From positions 1 through 64,000 of the forward strand of contig CALYAO010000063.1 of the NCBI GenBank assembly GCA_944393605.1: a stretch of 64,000 nucleotides of DNA, given 5' to 3'. Under the pieces are notes generated by a model. The model saw only the letters and a list, made by a program, of their open reading frames with translations, was not told the DNA's origin and searched no databases. Below are positions 9,184-19,600 of the stretch, piece after piece. The position numbers and the translations under genes are program-made. Every line of letters starts with the position of its first letter. The first letter of the stretch is position 1. This DNA comes from an uncultured Clostridia bacterium. GTDB lineage: Bacteria; Bacillota; Clostridia; UBA1381; UBA9506.

Positions 9184-11805
9184 ATGGACAAACTCATGCT
9201 GCTGGACGGCAACAGCATTCTAAACCGCGCCTTCTACGGTATCCGCCCCCTCACCACCCAAGACGGCACACACACCAACGCGGTATACGGATTTATAAAC
9301 ATGCTGCAAAAATACCGGTCGGAGCTTTCCCCCACCCACATCGCCGTGGCATTTGACGTGGCCACCCCCACCTTTCGGCACCAGGCATACAAGGACTACA
9401 AGGCCACCCGCAAGGGCATGCCGCCCGAGCTGGCCGAGCAGCTGCCCATCATGAAGGAGGTGCTCGCCGCCATGCGCATCCCCATCTTGGAGCTCGCGGG
9501 GTATGAGGCGGACGACGTGATCGGGACGGTGGCAAAGCGGTGTGAGGAAGCGGGCGCCGGGTGTGTCATCGTGACGGGGGACCGGGACGATTTGCAGCTC
9601 ATCACCGAGCGCACCCACGTGTACCTTATCGTGACGCGCAACCGGGAGACCACCGCCGAACTGTGGGACACCGCCAAGATGGCGGAGACATATCACGTCA
9701 CGCCCCGGCAGTTCATCGACGTCAAGGCGCTCATGGGGGACAAGTCGGACAACATCCCCGGCGTCATGGGCATCGGGGAGAAGAAGGCGCTTGAGCTCAT
9801 CGGGACGTATGGCAGCTTGGATGCGCTGTACGACGGACTGGAGGAGCATGGGTTCACCAAGGCGGTGGAAAGCAAGCTCACGGCCGGCCGGGAGGATGCG
9901 TTTTTCTCCCGCATGCTGGCCACCATCGACCAGGATGTGCCCATCACATTTTCTCTCCCCGACGTCGCCGTGCGCGAGCCCGACCTCCCCAAGCTGGTCG
10001 CACTGTATCAGCGGCTGGAATTTCGCCGGCTGCTCGCCCAGCTGGATGCACCCGAGGCGGAGACGGCGGCACGGCAGCCTTTTTCGGACGGCGCCTATGC
10101 CTTTGTCACAGACGACGCGCAGCTGACTGACCTGGCGCAGACGCTGGGCGCGCTGGCATCCTTTACCCTCTATCTGCACCAGGTGGATGATGACACCTAT
10201 TTCCTGGGATTCGGGGACGGGAACACCTGCTGGTGCATCCCGCCAACCTTACCGCTCACAACGGTGCTTTCGTCGCTTCGGGATGTCTTGGAAAATCCTT
10301 CCATCGAAAAGACCTCCATCCATATGGGGCAGCTCATCGTCCTGCTGCATGGGTATGGCATCGAGCTTGCGGGCAAGCTGTTTGACGTCAGCATTGGCGC
10401 ATACCTCTTAAAGCCGTCTGCCGCCCAGTATGACATCGCGGCGCTGTATGAGGAATATACAGGCATCTCCCCCGCCTCGGACATGGAGCAGTTTGGGCTG
10501 GAACAGGATGCCTACACCTGCCTGCGGCTGACCGCGTGCCTGCCCGCTATCCGTGCGCACGAGGAGAAGCGCATCCATGCGGAGGACCAGGACAGCCTGC
10601 TACACGATATCGAGCTGCCGCTGGTGCCCATCCTCGCCAGCATGCAGATTGAGGGCTTCCGGGTGGACCGGGAGCGGCTCGCGGCCTTCCGGGAGGACGT
10701 TGCGGAGCGGCTCGCGGCGGTGGAGCAGGAGATCTATGCCCTCGCGGGGGAAACCTTCAACATCTCCTCCCCCAAGCAGCTGGGGCCCATCCTCTATGAG
10801 AAGCTGGGGCTGTTTTGCCCCAAAAAGAACAAAACGGGGTATGCCACCGATGCGGAGACGCTGACGCGCATCATAGACGACCACCCCATCATTGAGAAGA
10901 TCTTATATTACCGCCAGCTCGCCAAGCTCAAATCCACCTATGCGGATGGGCTGCTCGCGCTCATCCATCCCGACACGGGCAAGATTCACTCCCAGTTCAA
11001 CCAGACCGTGGCGGTGACGGGGCGCATCAGCTCCCAGGACCCCAACATGCAGAGCATCCCCGTCCGGCAGGAGCTGGGGCGGGAGCTCCGGCGGGTGTTT
11101 ACCGCGCGGTCGGAGGAGTTTGTGTTGGTGGGCGCGGACTACAGCCAGATTGAGCTCCGCGTTCTCGCACATTTGTGCGGAGACGACGACATGGTGGACG
11201 CCTTCACCCACGGCGGGGACATCCATGCGCGCACCGCATCCGTCCTCTTCGGCGTGCCGCCCGAGGAGGTGACGCCCGAGATGCGGTCCCGCGCCAAAAC
11301 CGTGAACTTCGGCATCATCTACGGCATGGGGGACTTTGGCCTTGCCACCGATCTGCACATCTCCCGCAAGGAGGCGGCAGCCTACATCAAGGCCTATTTC
11401 GCGGGGCACCCCAAGGTGGATGCCTACATGAAGGAGACCATCGCGCGCGCCAAGGAGGACGGCTATGTCACCACCATGTTCCACCGCAAGCGGTATGTCC
11501 CCGAGCTGTCCTCGAAAAACTTTGCACAGCGCAATTTTGGCAATCGTGTCGCGATGAACACACCCATCCAAGGGGCCGCGGCAGACATCATCAAATTGGC
11601 CATGATCCGCGTCTATAACCGGCTCCAGGGCATGCGCTCCCGCCTCATTCTGCAGGTGCACGACGAGCTCATCGTGGATGCATACCGGCCCGAGGCGGAT
11701 ATGGTTCGGCAGATTTTAAAAGAAGAGATGGAGCATGTCTGCGCGCTGCGCGTTCCCCTGGAAGTGGAGATTGGCCAGGGGGATACGTGGTACGACACCA
11801 AATAA
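9184..11805 (+). CDS. polA: DNA polymerase I
   Basis: An 873-residue family A polymerase for Okazaki-fragment processing and repair. The N-terminal 5'-3' nuclease (about 1-290) starts LLDGNSILNRAFYG and has the helix-hairpin-helix region with MGDKSDNIPGVMGIGEKKA. The middle domain (about 300-460) lacks the DxE motif of an active 3'-5' exonuclease, as in Bst-type enzymes, so proofreading is probably absent. The polymerase domain has motif A (DYSQIELR), motif B (RSRAKTVNFGIIYGMGDFG) and motif C (QVHDELIVD). The ATG has AGGAGG 7 nt upstream, and a strong terminator follows. Confidence 0.97.
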   Translation: MDKLMLLDGNSILNRAFYGIRPLTTQDGTHTNAVYGFINMLQKYRSELSPTHIAVAFDVATPTFRHQAYKDYKATRKGMPPELAEQLPIMKEVLAAMRIPILELAGYEADDVIGTVAKRCEEAGAGCVIVTGDRDDLQLITERTHVYLIVTRNRETTAELWDTAKMAETYHVTPRQFIDVKALMGDKSDNIPGVMGIGEKKALELIGTYGSLDALYDGLEEHGFTKAVESKLTAGREDAFFSRMLATIDQDVPITFSLPDVAVREPDLPKLVALYQRLEFRRLLAQLDAPEAETAARQPFSDGAYAFVTDDAQLTDLAQTLGALASFTLYLHQVDDDTYFLGFGDGNTCWCIPPTLPLTTVLSSLRDVLENPSIEKTSIHMGQLIVLLHGYGIELAGKLFDVSIGAYLLKPSAAQYDIAALYEEYTGISPASDMEQFGLEQDAYTCLRLTACLPAIRAHEEKRIHAEDQDSLLHDIELPLVPILASMQIEGFRVDRERLAAFREDVAERLAAVEQEIYALAGETFNISSPKQLGPILYEKLGLFCPKKNKTGYATDAETLTRIIDDHPIIEKILYYRQLAKLKSTYADGLLALIHPDTGKIHSQFNQTVAVTGRISSQDPNMQSIPVRQELGRELRRVFTARSEEFVLVGADYSQIELRVLAHLCGDDDMVDAFTHGGDIHARTASVLFGVPPEEVTPEMRSRAKTVNFGIIYGMGDFGLATDLHISRKEAAAYIKAYFAGHPKVDAYMKETIARAKEDGYVTTMFHRKRYVPELSSKNFAQRNFGNRVAMNTPIQGAAADIIKLAMIRVYNRLQGMRSRLILQVHDELIVDAYRPEADMVRQILKEEMEHVCALRVPLEVEIGQGDTWYDTK

Positions 11806-11817
11806 GCATAACACATG

Positions 11818-11851
11818 CGCATGCGGGGCACCTGCCCGCATGCGTTTTTTT
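11818..11851 (+). terminator. Intrinsic terminator of polA
   Basis: A 10-bp stem, CGCATGCGGG paired with CCCGCATGCG, around a 7-nt loop, followed by seven T. It lies 13 nt after the polA stop. Confidence 0.93.
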
Positions 11852-11886
11852 ATGCACCCAGCCCATACCGAAATGCACAAAAAAGA

Positions 11887-11915
11887 TTGATTCCCCCGCC
11901 CGTTTGTGATACAAT
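11887..11915 (+). promoter_or_regulatory. sigma-A type promoter for alaS
   Basis: -35 TTGATT (11887-11892), 17-bp spacer, -10 TACAAT (11910-11915) with an extended TGA just upstream. The expected transcript start is near 11922, leaving about 27 nt of leader. That is too short for a T-box, so this aminoacyl-tRNA synthetase gene is not T-box regulated here. Confidence 0.85.
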
Positions 11916-11948
11916 GATTGGTATCTATAGAGAAAGGGACGAGAACGC

Positions 11949-14594
11949 ATGTTAAACTTGGGATTGAATGAAATCCGCGAAAAATATCTGAATTTTTTTG
12001 AGAGCAAGGGGCACATGCGGCTGCCCAGCTTTTCGCTGGTGCCCGAGAGCGACCCCAGCCTCCTGCTCATCAATGCGGGCATGGCGCCCTTAAAGCCCTA
12101 TTTCACGGGCCGGCAGACCCCGCCTTCCAAACGGGTCACCACCTGCCAGAAGTGCATCCGGACGCCCGATATTGAGCGCGTCGGCAAGACCGCGCGGCAC
12201 GGGACCTTCTTTGAGATGCTGGGCAACTTCTCCTTTGGGGATTATTTCAAGCATGAGGCCACCAAGTGGGCCTGGGAGTTTGCGACCGAGGTCATGGAGA
12301 TGCCGGTGGATCGGCTATATGTCACCGTCTATGAGGACGACGACGAGGCGTATGACATCTGGGCCAATGAGGTGGGCGTGGACCCGTCCCACATCAGCCG
12401 GATGGGCAAAGATGACAATTTCTGGGAGATTGGAACAGGCCCCTGCGGCCCCTGTTCCGAGCTCTATTTTGACCGCGGCGAAGAGCATGGCTGCGGCTTG
12501 GCAAGCTGTAAGGTGGGGTGCGAATGTGACCGATTTGTGGAGTTCTGGAACCTGGTCTTCACCCAGTTTGACCGCCAGGAGGACGGCACTTATCTGCCCC
12601 TGGACCATCCCAACATCGACACGGGCATGGGCCTGGAGCGGCTGGCATGCATCAGCCAGGGGGTAGACAACCTCTTTGAGGTGGATACCATCATGGACAT
12701 CACGCGGCATGTGTGCAAGATCGCAGGCGCGGAGTACCACCGCAATGTCAATACGGACATCTCGCTGCGTGTCATCACCGACCACATCCGCAGCACCGTG
12801 TTTTTGGTCTCGGATGGCGTTTTGCCTTCCAACGAGGGCCGGGGGTATGTCCTGCGCCGGCTGCTGCGCCGGGCCGCACGGCATGGAAAGCTGCTAGGGA
12901 TTGACCACCCCTTCCTCTCGGAGGTTGCGGACACGGTCATCCGCCTGTCCTGTGGGGCATATCCCGCGCTGGCGGAAAAGCAGGACTTCATTAAGACAGT
13001 CATTCAGAAGGAAGAGGAAAGCTTTGACGCGACCATCGAGTCGGGCCTGGGCATCCTCAATGGATACATCCGGGAGCTCAAGCTCCAAAATAAGGACATG
13101 CTGTCGGGCGAAAGCGTGTTTAAGCTGTATGACACGTATGGGTTCCCCATTGACCTCACACAGGAGATTTTAGCAGAGCACAACATGGGCGTCGATCTTG
13201 AAGGCTTCGAACGGGAGATGTCCTCCCAGCGGCAGCGTGCGCGCAAGGCGCGGGAGGCGCTCGGGGAAGTCGGCTGGGAGGACAAGCTGTCTGACCTGCT
13301 TGCCACCATGCCCAAAACGAACTTTGTGGGCTATGATTCGCTGGATGCGTCTGCCAAGGCCCTCCTGCTGGTGGTGGACGGCGAGAAGGCTGAGCGTGCG
13401 GACGCGGGACAGGACGTTATCGTCGTGCTGGATCAGACGCCCTTCTATGGCGAAGGCGGCGGCGAAACCGGGGATACGGGTGTGCTCAAGTCAGAGCAGG
13501 TGATCATCTCCGTGACCGACACCAAAAAGACGCCAGATGGAAAATACTACCACATCGGTAAGGTGACAGAGGGTGCGCTGAAGGCGGGCGACACGGTGCA
13601 TGCCGTGGTGGGCACGGCGGACCGCTTGGCAGTCCAGCGCAACCACAGCGCCACGCACCTGCTGCATAAGGCCCTGCGCAATACATTGGGTACCCAGGTG
13701 GGTCAGGCGGGCTCCCTGGTGACGCCGACGCGGCTGCGGTTTGACTTTACGCACTTTGAGGCGGTGCCGCAGGAAGCCCTCATGCGCATTGAACGGGAGG
13801 TCAATGAAACGATTTTGGCGGCGCTCCCTGTTACCTGGCAGGAAATGCCCATCAAAGAGGCCATGGCGCTGGGCGCGACGGCCATGTTCGGCGACAAGTA
13901 CGGCGAGACTGTGCGTGTCGTGACCATGGGCGACTATTCCATGGAGCTGTGCGGCGGATGCCATGTGAGCAACACGTCCCAGATTGGGCTGTTTAAGATT
14001 TTGTCCGAATCCAGCGTCGCCTCGGGTGTCCGCCGCATTGAAGCGGTCACAGGGCTCGGCGTGCTGGAGGTGCTCTATGCGAACCAGCAGCTGGTTGACC
14101 AGACGGCGCTGATTCTAAAATGTACGCCCGATGACCTGCCCCGCCGTTCTGAGTCACTCGTCACAGAACTACGAGAATCGGCGCACCGTGTCAACCAGCT
14201 CCAGGACAAACTGGCAAGCGGCTCGGCGGATGACCTTCTCAAAGAAGCGGTGGATGTGGACGGCATCCAAGTGATAACTGCACAATTTGACAACATGGAC
14301 GTGGACCGTCTGCGCAAGCTGGGGGATGCGATCAAGGCCAAGCTGGACAATGCCTTCATTGCGCTGGCCTCGGTGACTGACGGCAAGGTGTCCTTTGTCA
14401 CCATGGCGACCAAAGACGCCGTTGCGCGCGGCGTTCACGCGGGCAATCTCGTGCGTGAAATGGCCAAGCTGACGGGTGGTGGCGGCGGCGGCAAGCCCGA
14501 CTCCGCACAGGCCGGCGGCAAGGAACCCGGCAAGCTCCCGGCAGCCTTTGCACGTGCGCTGGATATGATCAAGCAGCTCAAAGCTGATCGGTAA
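11949..14594 (+). CDS. alaS: Alanyl-tRNA synthetase
   Basis: An 881-residue class II synthetase charging tRNA-Ala. The N-terminal catalytic domain has motif 1-2 features (INAGMAPLKPYF and RHGTFFEMLGNFSFGDYFK). The editing domain carries the zinc/catalytic motifs HSATHLLH near residue 565 and CGGCH near 668. The C-terminal C-Ala region ends with a glycine run (GGGGGGKPDSAQAGG), the usual DHHA1-type tail. It has its own promoter after the polA terminator, and is followed after 25 nt by the sulfhydrylase gene, probably in the same transcript. Confidence 0.97.
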   Translation: MLNLGLNEIREKYLNFFESKGHMRLPSFSLVPESDPSLLLINAGMAPLKPYFTGRQTPPSKRVTTCQKCIRTPDIERVGKTARHGTFFEMLGNFSFGDYFKHEATKWAWEFATEVMEMPVDRLYVTVYEDDDEAYDIWANEVGVDPSHISRMGKDDNFWEIGTGPCGPCSELYFDRGEEHGCGLASCKVGCECDRFVEFWNLVFTQFDRQEDGTYLPLDHPNIDTGMGLERLACISQGVDNLFEVDTIMDITRHVCKIAGAEYHRNVNTDISLRVITDHIRSTVFLVSDGVLPSNEGRGYVLRRLLRRAARHGKLLGIDHPFLSEVADTVIRLSCGAYPALAEKQDFIKTVIQKEEESFDATIESGLGILNGYIRELKLQNKDMLSGESVFKLYDTYGFPIDLTQEILAEHNMGVDLEGFEREMSSQRQRARKAREALGEVGWEDKLSDLLATMPKTNFVGYDSLDASAKALLLVVDGEKAERADAGQDVIVVLDQTPFYGEGGGETGDTGVLKSEQVIISVTDTKKTPDGKYYHIGKVTEGALKAGDTVHAVVGTADRLAVQRNHSATHLLHKALRNTLGTQVGQAGSLVTPTRLRFDFTHFEAVPQEALMRIEREVNETILAALPVTWQEMPIKEAMALGATAMFGDKYGETVRVVTMGDYSMELCGGCHVSNTSQIGLFKILSESSVASGVRRIEAVTGLGVLEVLYANQQLVDQTALILKCTPDDLPRRSESLVTELRESAHRVNQLQDKLASGSADDLLKEAVDVDGIQVITAQFDNMDVDRLRKLGDAIKAKLDNAFIALASVTDGKVSFVTMATKDAVARGVHAGNLVREMAKLTGGGGGGKPDSAQAGGKEPGKLPAAFARALDMIKQLKADR

Positions 14595-14619
14595 ACTTTT
14601 GCAGTAGGAGGGGTTTTCT

Positions 14620-15894
14620 ATGGCAGAATACCAAATTCAAACGCGGTGTGTGCAGGCTGGGTATACCCCCAAAAACGGGGAGCCCCGCGTCCTGCCCATC
14701 AGCCAAAGTACCACCTATCAATATGATTCTTCGGCGCATCTGGCCGATTTGTTCGACCTCAAGGTGCCGGGCGACATGTACACCCGCATCTCCAACCCGA
14801 CAACCAATGCCGTTGAGGCCAAAATTGCGTCGCTGGAGGGCGGCGTCGGTGCGCTGTGTACGGCGTCGGGCCAGAGCGCGATTATGATTGCCCTCCTGAA
14901 TATTGCAAAGCAGGGCGACAATTTTGTCAGCGTATCCACCATTTACGGCGGCACCATCAATCTATTTGCCGTGACGCTGGCGCGTTACGGCATTGAGGTG
15001 CGGTTTGTGGAGCCGGGTGCAAGTGCAGGGGAGATTGAGGCACAGATTGACGAGCGGACGCGTGCTATATATGGTGAAACCATCGCCAACCCCGCGCTGA
15101 CTGTGCTGGATTTTGACAAGTTCGCGGGCGTTGCCAAAAAACACGGCATCCCCTTCATTGTGGACAATACCTTTGCAACCCCCATTTTCTGCCGCCCATT
15201 TGAGCATGGCGCAGATATTGTAATCCACTCCACCAGCAAATATATGGATGGGCATGCGACCGTTTTGGGCGGTGTGATCGTGGACAGCGGCAAGTTTCGC
15301 TGGGATAATGGGAAATTCCCCGAACTGACCCAGCCTGACGAATCCTATCACGGCGTTGTTTACACGCGGGATTTCGGCGACGCCGCATACATCACCAAGG
15401 CGCGCGTTCAGCTGATGCGCGATATTGGTGCGACGCCAAGCCCCATGTCGTCCTTCTTGCTGAACATGAACCTCGAAACCCTGCATCTGCGCATGCCGCG
15501 GCACGCGGAGAATGCACTGAAGGTTGCGCAGTTCTTGGCGGGATGCGACCAGATCAGCTGGGTCAACTACCCCAAGCTACCTAGCAGCCCCGATTATGCG
15601 TTGGCGGAACGGTATCTGCCGGATGGCGCGTGCGGCGTGGTGTCCTATGGCATCAAAGGCGGCAGAGAGGCTGCGATGCGGTTTATGGATGCGCTCAAGC
15701 TCGCGCGCATTGTCGTGCATGTCGCGGATGCCCGCACTTCGGTTTTACACCCCGCCAGTACGACACACAGACAGCTTACCGACCAGCAGCTTGTGGAGGC
15801 GGGAATTACGCCCGATTTGATCCGCATGTCGGTCGGCATTGAGCATGTGGATGATATCATTGCAGACATTCAACAGGCCTTACAGGCACTATAA
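14620..15894 (+). CDS. O-acetylhomoserine aminocarboxypropyltransferase/cysteine synthase (homocysteine synthase)
   Basis: A 424-residue PLP enzyme of the Cys/Met metabolism family that makes homocysteine from O-acetylhomoserine and sulfide. PLP-binding features are YTRISNPTTNAVEAKIASLEG in the N-terminal part, DNTFATPIFC, and the Schiff-base Lys207 in HSTSKYMDGHATVLGG. Length (over 420) and RTSVLHPASTTHRQL near the end fit MetY-type sulfhydrylases better than cystathionine gamma-synthase. Start follows GTAGGAGGGG. It pairs functionally with hom at the other end of the window. Substrate (acetyl versus succinyl ester) is inferred from family. Confidence 0.92.
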   Translation: MAEYQIQTRCVQAGYTPKNGEPRVLPISQSTTYQYDSSAHLADLFDLKVPGDMYTRISNPTTNAVEAKIASLEGGVGALCTASGQSAIMIALLNIAKQGDNFVSVSTIYGGTINLFAVTLARYGIEVRFVEPGASAGEIEAQIDERTRAIYGETIANPALTVLDFDKFAGVAKKHGIPFIVDNTFATPIFCRPFEHGADIVIHSTSKYMDGHATVLGGVIVDSGKFRWDNGKFPELTQPDESYHGVVYTRDFGDAAYITKARVQLMRDIGATPSPMSSFLLNMNLETLHLRMPRHAENALKVAQFLAGCDQISWVNYPKLPSSPDYALAERYLPDGACGVVSYGIKGGREAAMRFMDALKLARIVVHVADARTSVLHPASTTHRQLTDQQLVEAGITPDLIRMSVGIEHVDDIIADIQQALQAL

Positions 15895-15905
15895 TTCGCA
15901 GTATC

Positions 15906-15934
15906 ACAGGCGCCTTTTTCAGGCGCCTGTTTTT
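15906..15934 (+). terminator. Intrinsic terminator after homocysteine synthase gene
   Basis: ACAGGCGCCT pairs with AGGCGCCTGT around TTTTC, followed by a short T-run. It ends the alaS operon 11 nt after the stop codon. Confidence 0.9.
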
Positions 15935-15951
15935 ATAGGAGGATGTGAACT

Positions 15952-16434
15952 GTGAAAATTCGAATTGGACACGGATATGATGTACACCGGCTCGTTCCCG
16001 GGCGGCCGCTCATCCTTGGCGGCATTTCCATTCCACACACGGCTGGCCTTTTGGGGCACTCGGATGCCGATGTGCTGACGCATGCGGTAATGGATGCTCT
16101 GTTGGGTGCAGCGGGACTGGGAGATATTGGTAGACATTTTCCCGATACAGATGCCGCATATGCTGGCATCTCCAGTATGGTGCTGTTGGCACATGTGCGC
16201 CGCATGCTGTCGGATGCCGGTTATGTGCTGGGCAATGCGGATGCCACTATCGTTGCGCAGAAGCCAAAACTTGCGCCCTACCTGCATGATATGGAAGCTA
16301 TGCTATGTGGGCAGCTTGGTGTGGAAATGGACACGATCAATGTGAAAGCAACGACCACGGAAACGCTGGGATTTGCGGGGCGTCAAGAGGGAATAGCCGC
16401 ATATTGCGTTTGTACCATTATGCATACGGACTAA
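15952..16434 (+). CDS. ispF: 2-C-methyl-D-erythritol 2,4-cyclodiphosphate synthase
   Basis: A 160-residue trimeric enzyme of the MEP isoprenoid pathway that cyclises CDP-ME 2-phosphate with loss of CMP. Metal ligands are in GHGYDVHRL (Asp and His near residues 9-11) and the His of [20 protein letters not shown] (about residue 41). The end shows the conserved [17 protein letters not shown]. The GTG start at 15952 has TAGGAGG 9 nt upstream. No ispD is adjacent, although ispD-ispF fusion or adjacency is common. Confidence 0.96.
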   Translation: MKIRIGHGYDVHRLVPGRPLILGGISIPHTAGLLGHSDADVLTHAVMDALLGAAGLGDIGRHFPDTDAAYAGISSMVLLAHVRRMLSDAGYVLGNADATIVAQKPKLAPYLHDMEAMLCGQLGVEMDTINVKATTTETLGFAGRQEGIAAYCVCTIMHTD

Positions 16435-16456
16435 TGTTAGAATCGATTGACACCAT

Positions 16457-16492
16457 AAAAAGGACGCCAATAATCTTTTGGCGTCCTTTTTG
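16457..16492. terminator. Bidirectional intrinsic terminator after ispF
   Basis: AAAAGGACGCCAA pairs with TTGGCGTCCTTTT around a 7-nt loop, with T-runs on the 3' side of both strands. It serves ispF and backs up the terminator of the convergent SLH gene. Confidence 0.88.
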
Positions 16493-16530
16493 CTTTTCTC
16501 GTGCTGGATATTTCAATTTATACGTTGGAT

Positions 16531-16560
16531 AAAAGAAAGAGGGTGCCAGTTGGCACCCTC
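16531..16560 (-). terminator. Intrinsic terminator of the SLH-protein gene
   Basis: On the minus strand a 9-bp stem (GAGGGTGCC paired with GGCACCCTC, loop of 4) is followed by TTTCTTTT. It lies 41 nt beyond the SLH gene stop. Confidence 0.85.
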
Positions 16561-16600
16561 CCCTTATGTCAGACGCAAGGCGTCCATTCTTACACTTACA

Positions 16601-19600
16601 TTATTCCTCTACAACCGGGTCAGCAGACGCAGCCGGAGCTTCACTCGCTTCTGCATCATCCGATGCTTCGGGCTCTGCAGGCTCAGAAGGAGCAGCAGAG
16701 GGCTCATCCGTTACTTCCGGAACTTCAGGGGTTGCCGGAGCAGCAGAGGACTCGTCATCCGGGTCCGCGCTTGCACTCGCACTTGCGCTCGCACTTGCAC
16801 TTGCGCTCGCACTCTCGCTCGGGGTCGGGTCCGGGGTCTCGGTCTCAGTCGGATCTAGCACTTCACCAGGATTAATTACGAAGGTCAGATCCTCAATCTC
16901 ATCCGGCGTCAGATTAGAGAGATTAATCTGAACCTCAACAACATCGGTCAGCATATTGCCATCCATCAGCTTACCGATTGCAACGTATGCATACGGATCA
17001 CCATCACTGCTGGAAGCACGGAGGCTGCCTACACCATTCAGAATAGTAATTGCATTGCTGCTCTTTCTCTCTTCGTAACGAGCCAGCGTGCTGCCATCCT
17101 GGGTTCTGACGTTGTATCTCATAGCAACAGCATCTTCGAAGCCTTCGTCACCAGCCTGAGCCGGCTCGGTCAAACCGAAGCGGTTCGTCAGGGTCAGACG
17201 GGTGCCATCAACTCTCGTCAGAATACCATAGACATATGCAACCTCATCCAGATCCTTGCCCTTAGAACTACCATCTGTCATCAGTCTATACGCAGAAGCA
17301 TCATAAATCAGCTGTGCCTTGTTGATCTCATCGTTGCCATTGACGCTGTACATGAACACGTCACCCTTCGCAAGGCTAATGCCCTGAACGGAGGTTTCGC
17401 CATCCACAGCTTCCAGCGTATAGCTAATATCGCTGATTACCAGGTTCTTCAGCTCGCCACCCTGGACAAAGTATACCTTGGTAACCTCGTCGCCATCAAC
17501 AGATGCGGTGGAAACGCTGTCAACTACAGCCATACCGCTGTTCGGGTCAACAAAATCAACGCCCTGCGTGAATACTGCTGCACCAACTGCATAGTTTCTG
17601 TTGACATCAAACACATAAGTATTTGCATAAGTCTCTGTCTCATCCAGAGAGGTCAGGCTCAGCAGGCTTACTTCGTTTTCATCAACATAACCGTCAGCCT
17701 CAGTCCCAGTCAGCGGGATAGAGAAGATCTTCGCACCATCCTTCAGGTCGTAGCTACCGATGGTCATCATATCATGATCCACCTTAGCATTCAAAGCATC
17801 ATAGTTATGGTTGCTGGAAGAACCAGTATTGGTGCCTGCAAAGCTAATCTCACGCAGATTTCCATTGGTATCCAGCTTGTAAGCTACAAAACGCTTCGTG
17901 ATGTTGGCATCATCATTCTCACCGTTTGCCCAACCCACATCAGTCTCAGCAGCACCAGTAACGCCCAGAGTCGCCAGGGTAGCAAGCGCAGCAGCATCCA
18001 GATTGTAGCCGCCCATGTAATCATAGTACAACAGGAGCATATCCTTCTTGCTGGACGAAGCCGTAGAAGAAGAAGTATACGTCGTTGTTTCACCATTCTC
18101 AGAAGCTGCGTAATCTACCACGCGGAAGTTGGTCTCCGACAGCGGAACCGTCGTAATATTGCCGTCGCCGGTGAAGAGCTTCATCTCATAGGTAGCACCA
18201 AAACCATTCACAGTGCGGCCCATCTTCAGGATAAACGCATAGTCACCCGAAACGCTTTCTGCCACGAAGTCGACGATATCACCATTGATGGACAGATAGA
18301 ACGTACCAACATCATTCAGACTAATATCAGCAGCCTTGTCCTCATTAATCGCACGAACACCAGAAACATCACCGATCATAAACTCGGTCTTGTTATCCGT
18401 TGTAGTAGACTTCTCAGTTACAGTACCTTCCAGAACATCTCTGGTCACAATGATGTCAACATAGTCATATTCTTCTCTGCTGCCACCCTCGAAGACGATA
18501 TTCAGCACATCGTTCTCCTGCAGGTCTTCCAGCGTGATCGCCTCACCATCAAAAGTAATGGTGTAATCCTTTGTGCCAGTCGAAGTAGAGGTATCCTCCA
18601 GCTCGATGGTCACATCAGTCGTATCAATGATCAGCTCTTCAATATTTACCTCTTCAACAAGGCCATACTCATACTTGGTAACAAATACCTTGTCGTAGTC
18701 ATCATTGGAGGGACCAACAAATTTTACTTCATCAGCCTCCAAGATACGAGCATCGATTTCACCCATTACTTCCCGGTCTTTCACATCAGTACCATTTGCT
18801 CTACCAACGAAGGTCCCATTGTAAACAATCGCTGCATCAGGAGCAATGTCAAGATCGCTTACATCACGGTCGTTGTCTTTATCTTCCCAGTACTCAAAGA
18901 CAGGAGCCTGCGAAGACGAAGCATCACTGAAGTGTTCAACGTTCTCGATGTCCCTGGTAATAACCAACTCGGAAGTCTTGCTCTTCTCGGGCGTGACAGC
19001 CAGAATCTCATCGTCGTCGTTGTCGTTTCTGTACAGATAAACAATGACATCATAGCCCAGGTAATCATCCGCATTGGTATCGCCGTAGTAAGCAATAACA
19101 TGCTGCATGTCACCATAATCCGGATTGGTCACCGTGGGAGCCCAATAATCGTCATACTCAACATTGTACAGATCACTGATCGCCAGTCTTACCTGAGGTT
19201 CGCTGTTTCTTTTCAGGTCGATCTTGTCGTAGCCGATACCACTTCTGTTGTTTGCCAGAATCGTACCCTTTGCCTTCGTGATACCCAGCATGGAGCTAGC
19301 CATCGTCTTCTTGGCCGTGCCGCCGGTACCATCAAAGATGGTGTACCCCTCGTTGTTCGTACCAAACTCGGTCTGCTCCATAACAGGAACATCCAGCGCA
19401 TTGTAGGTCAGCTGTGCAACAACCGCACGAGTTGCATCCGCCTCACCAGCAACCTGCAGGCCGTTGGTCACGCCTTGCGAAGCACCAACAACCAGGTAAC
19501 CGGTCGGATAGCCGCCGCGACGCTCTGCCATGGGGGTGTAACCCAGAGCAGCAACCAACATCTTAACGAACTCCTGATACTTCAGGGTCTGGTCGGGAGC

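Noticed and set aside
11887-11948. T-box riboswitch before alaS
   Set aside because: The promoter leaves only about 27 nt of leader.
16767-16820. CRISPR-like short repeats
   Set aside because: The units are 6 nt, contiguous, in frame and encode Ser-Ala; there are no spacers.
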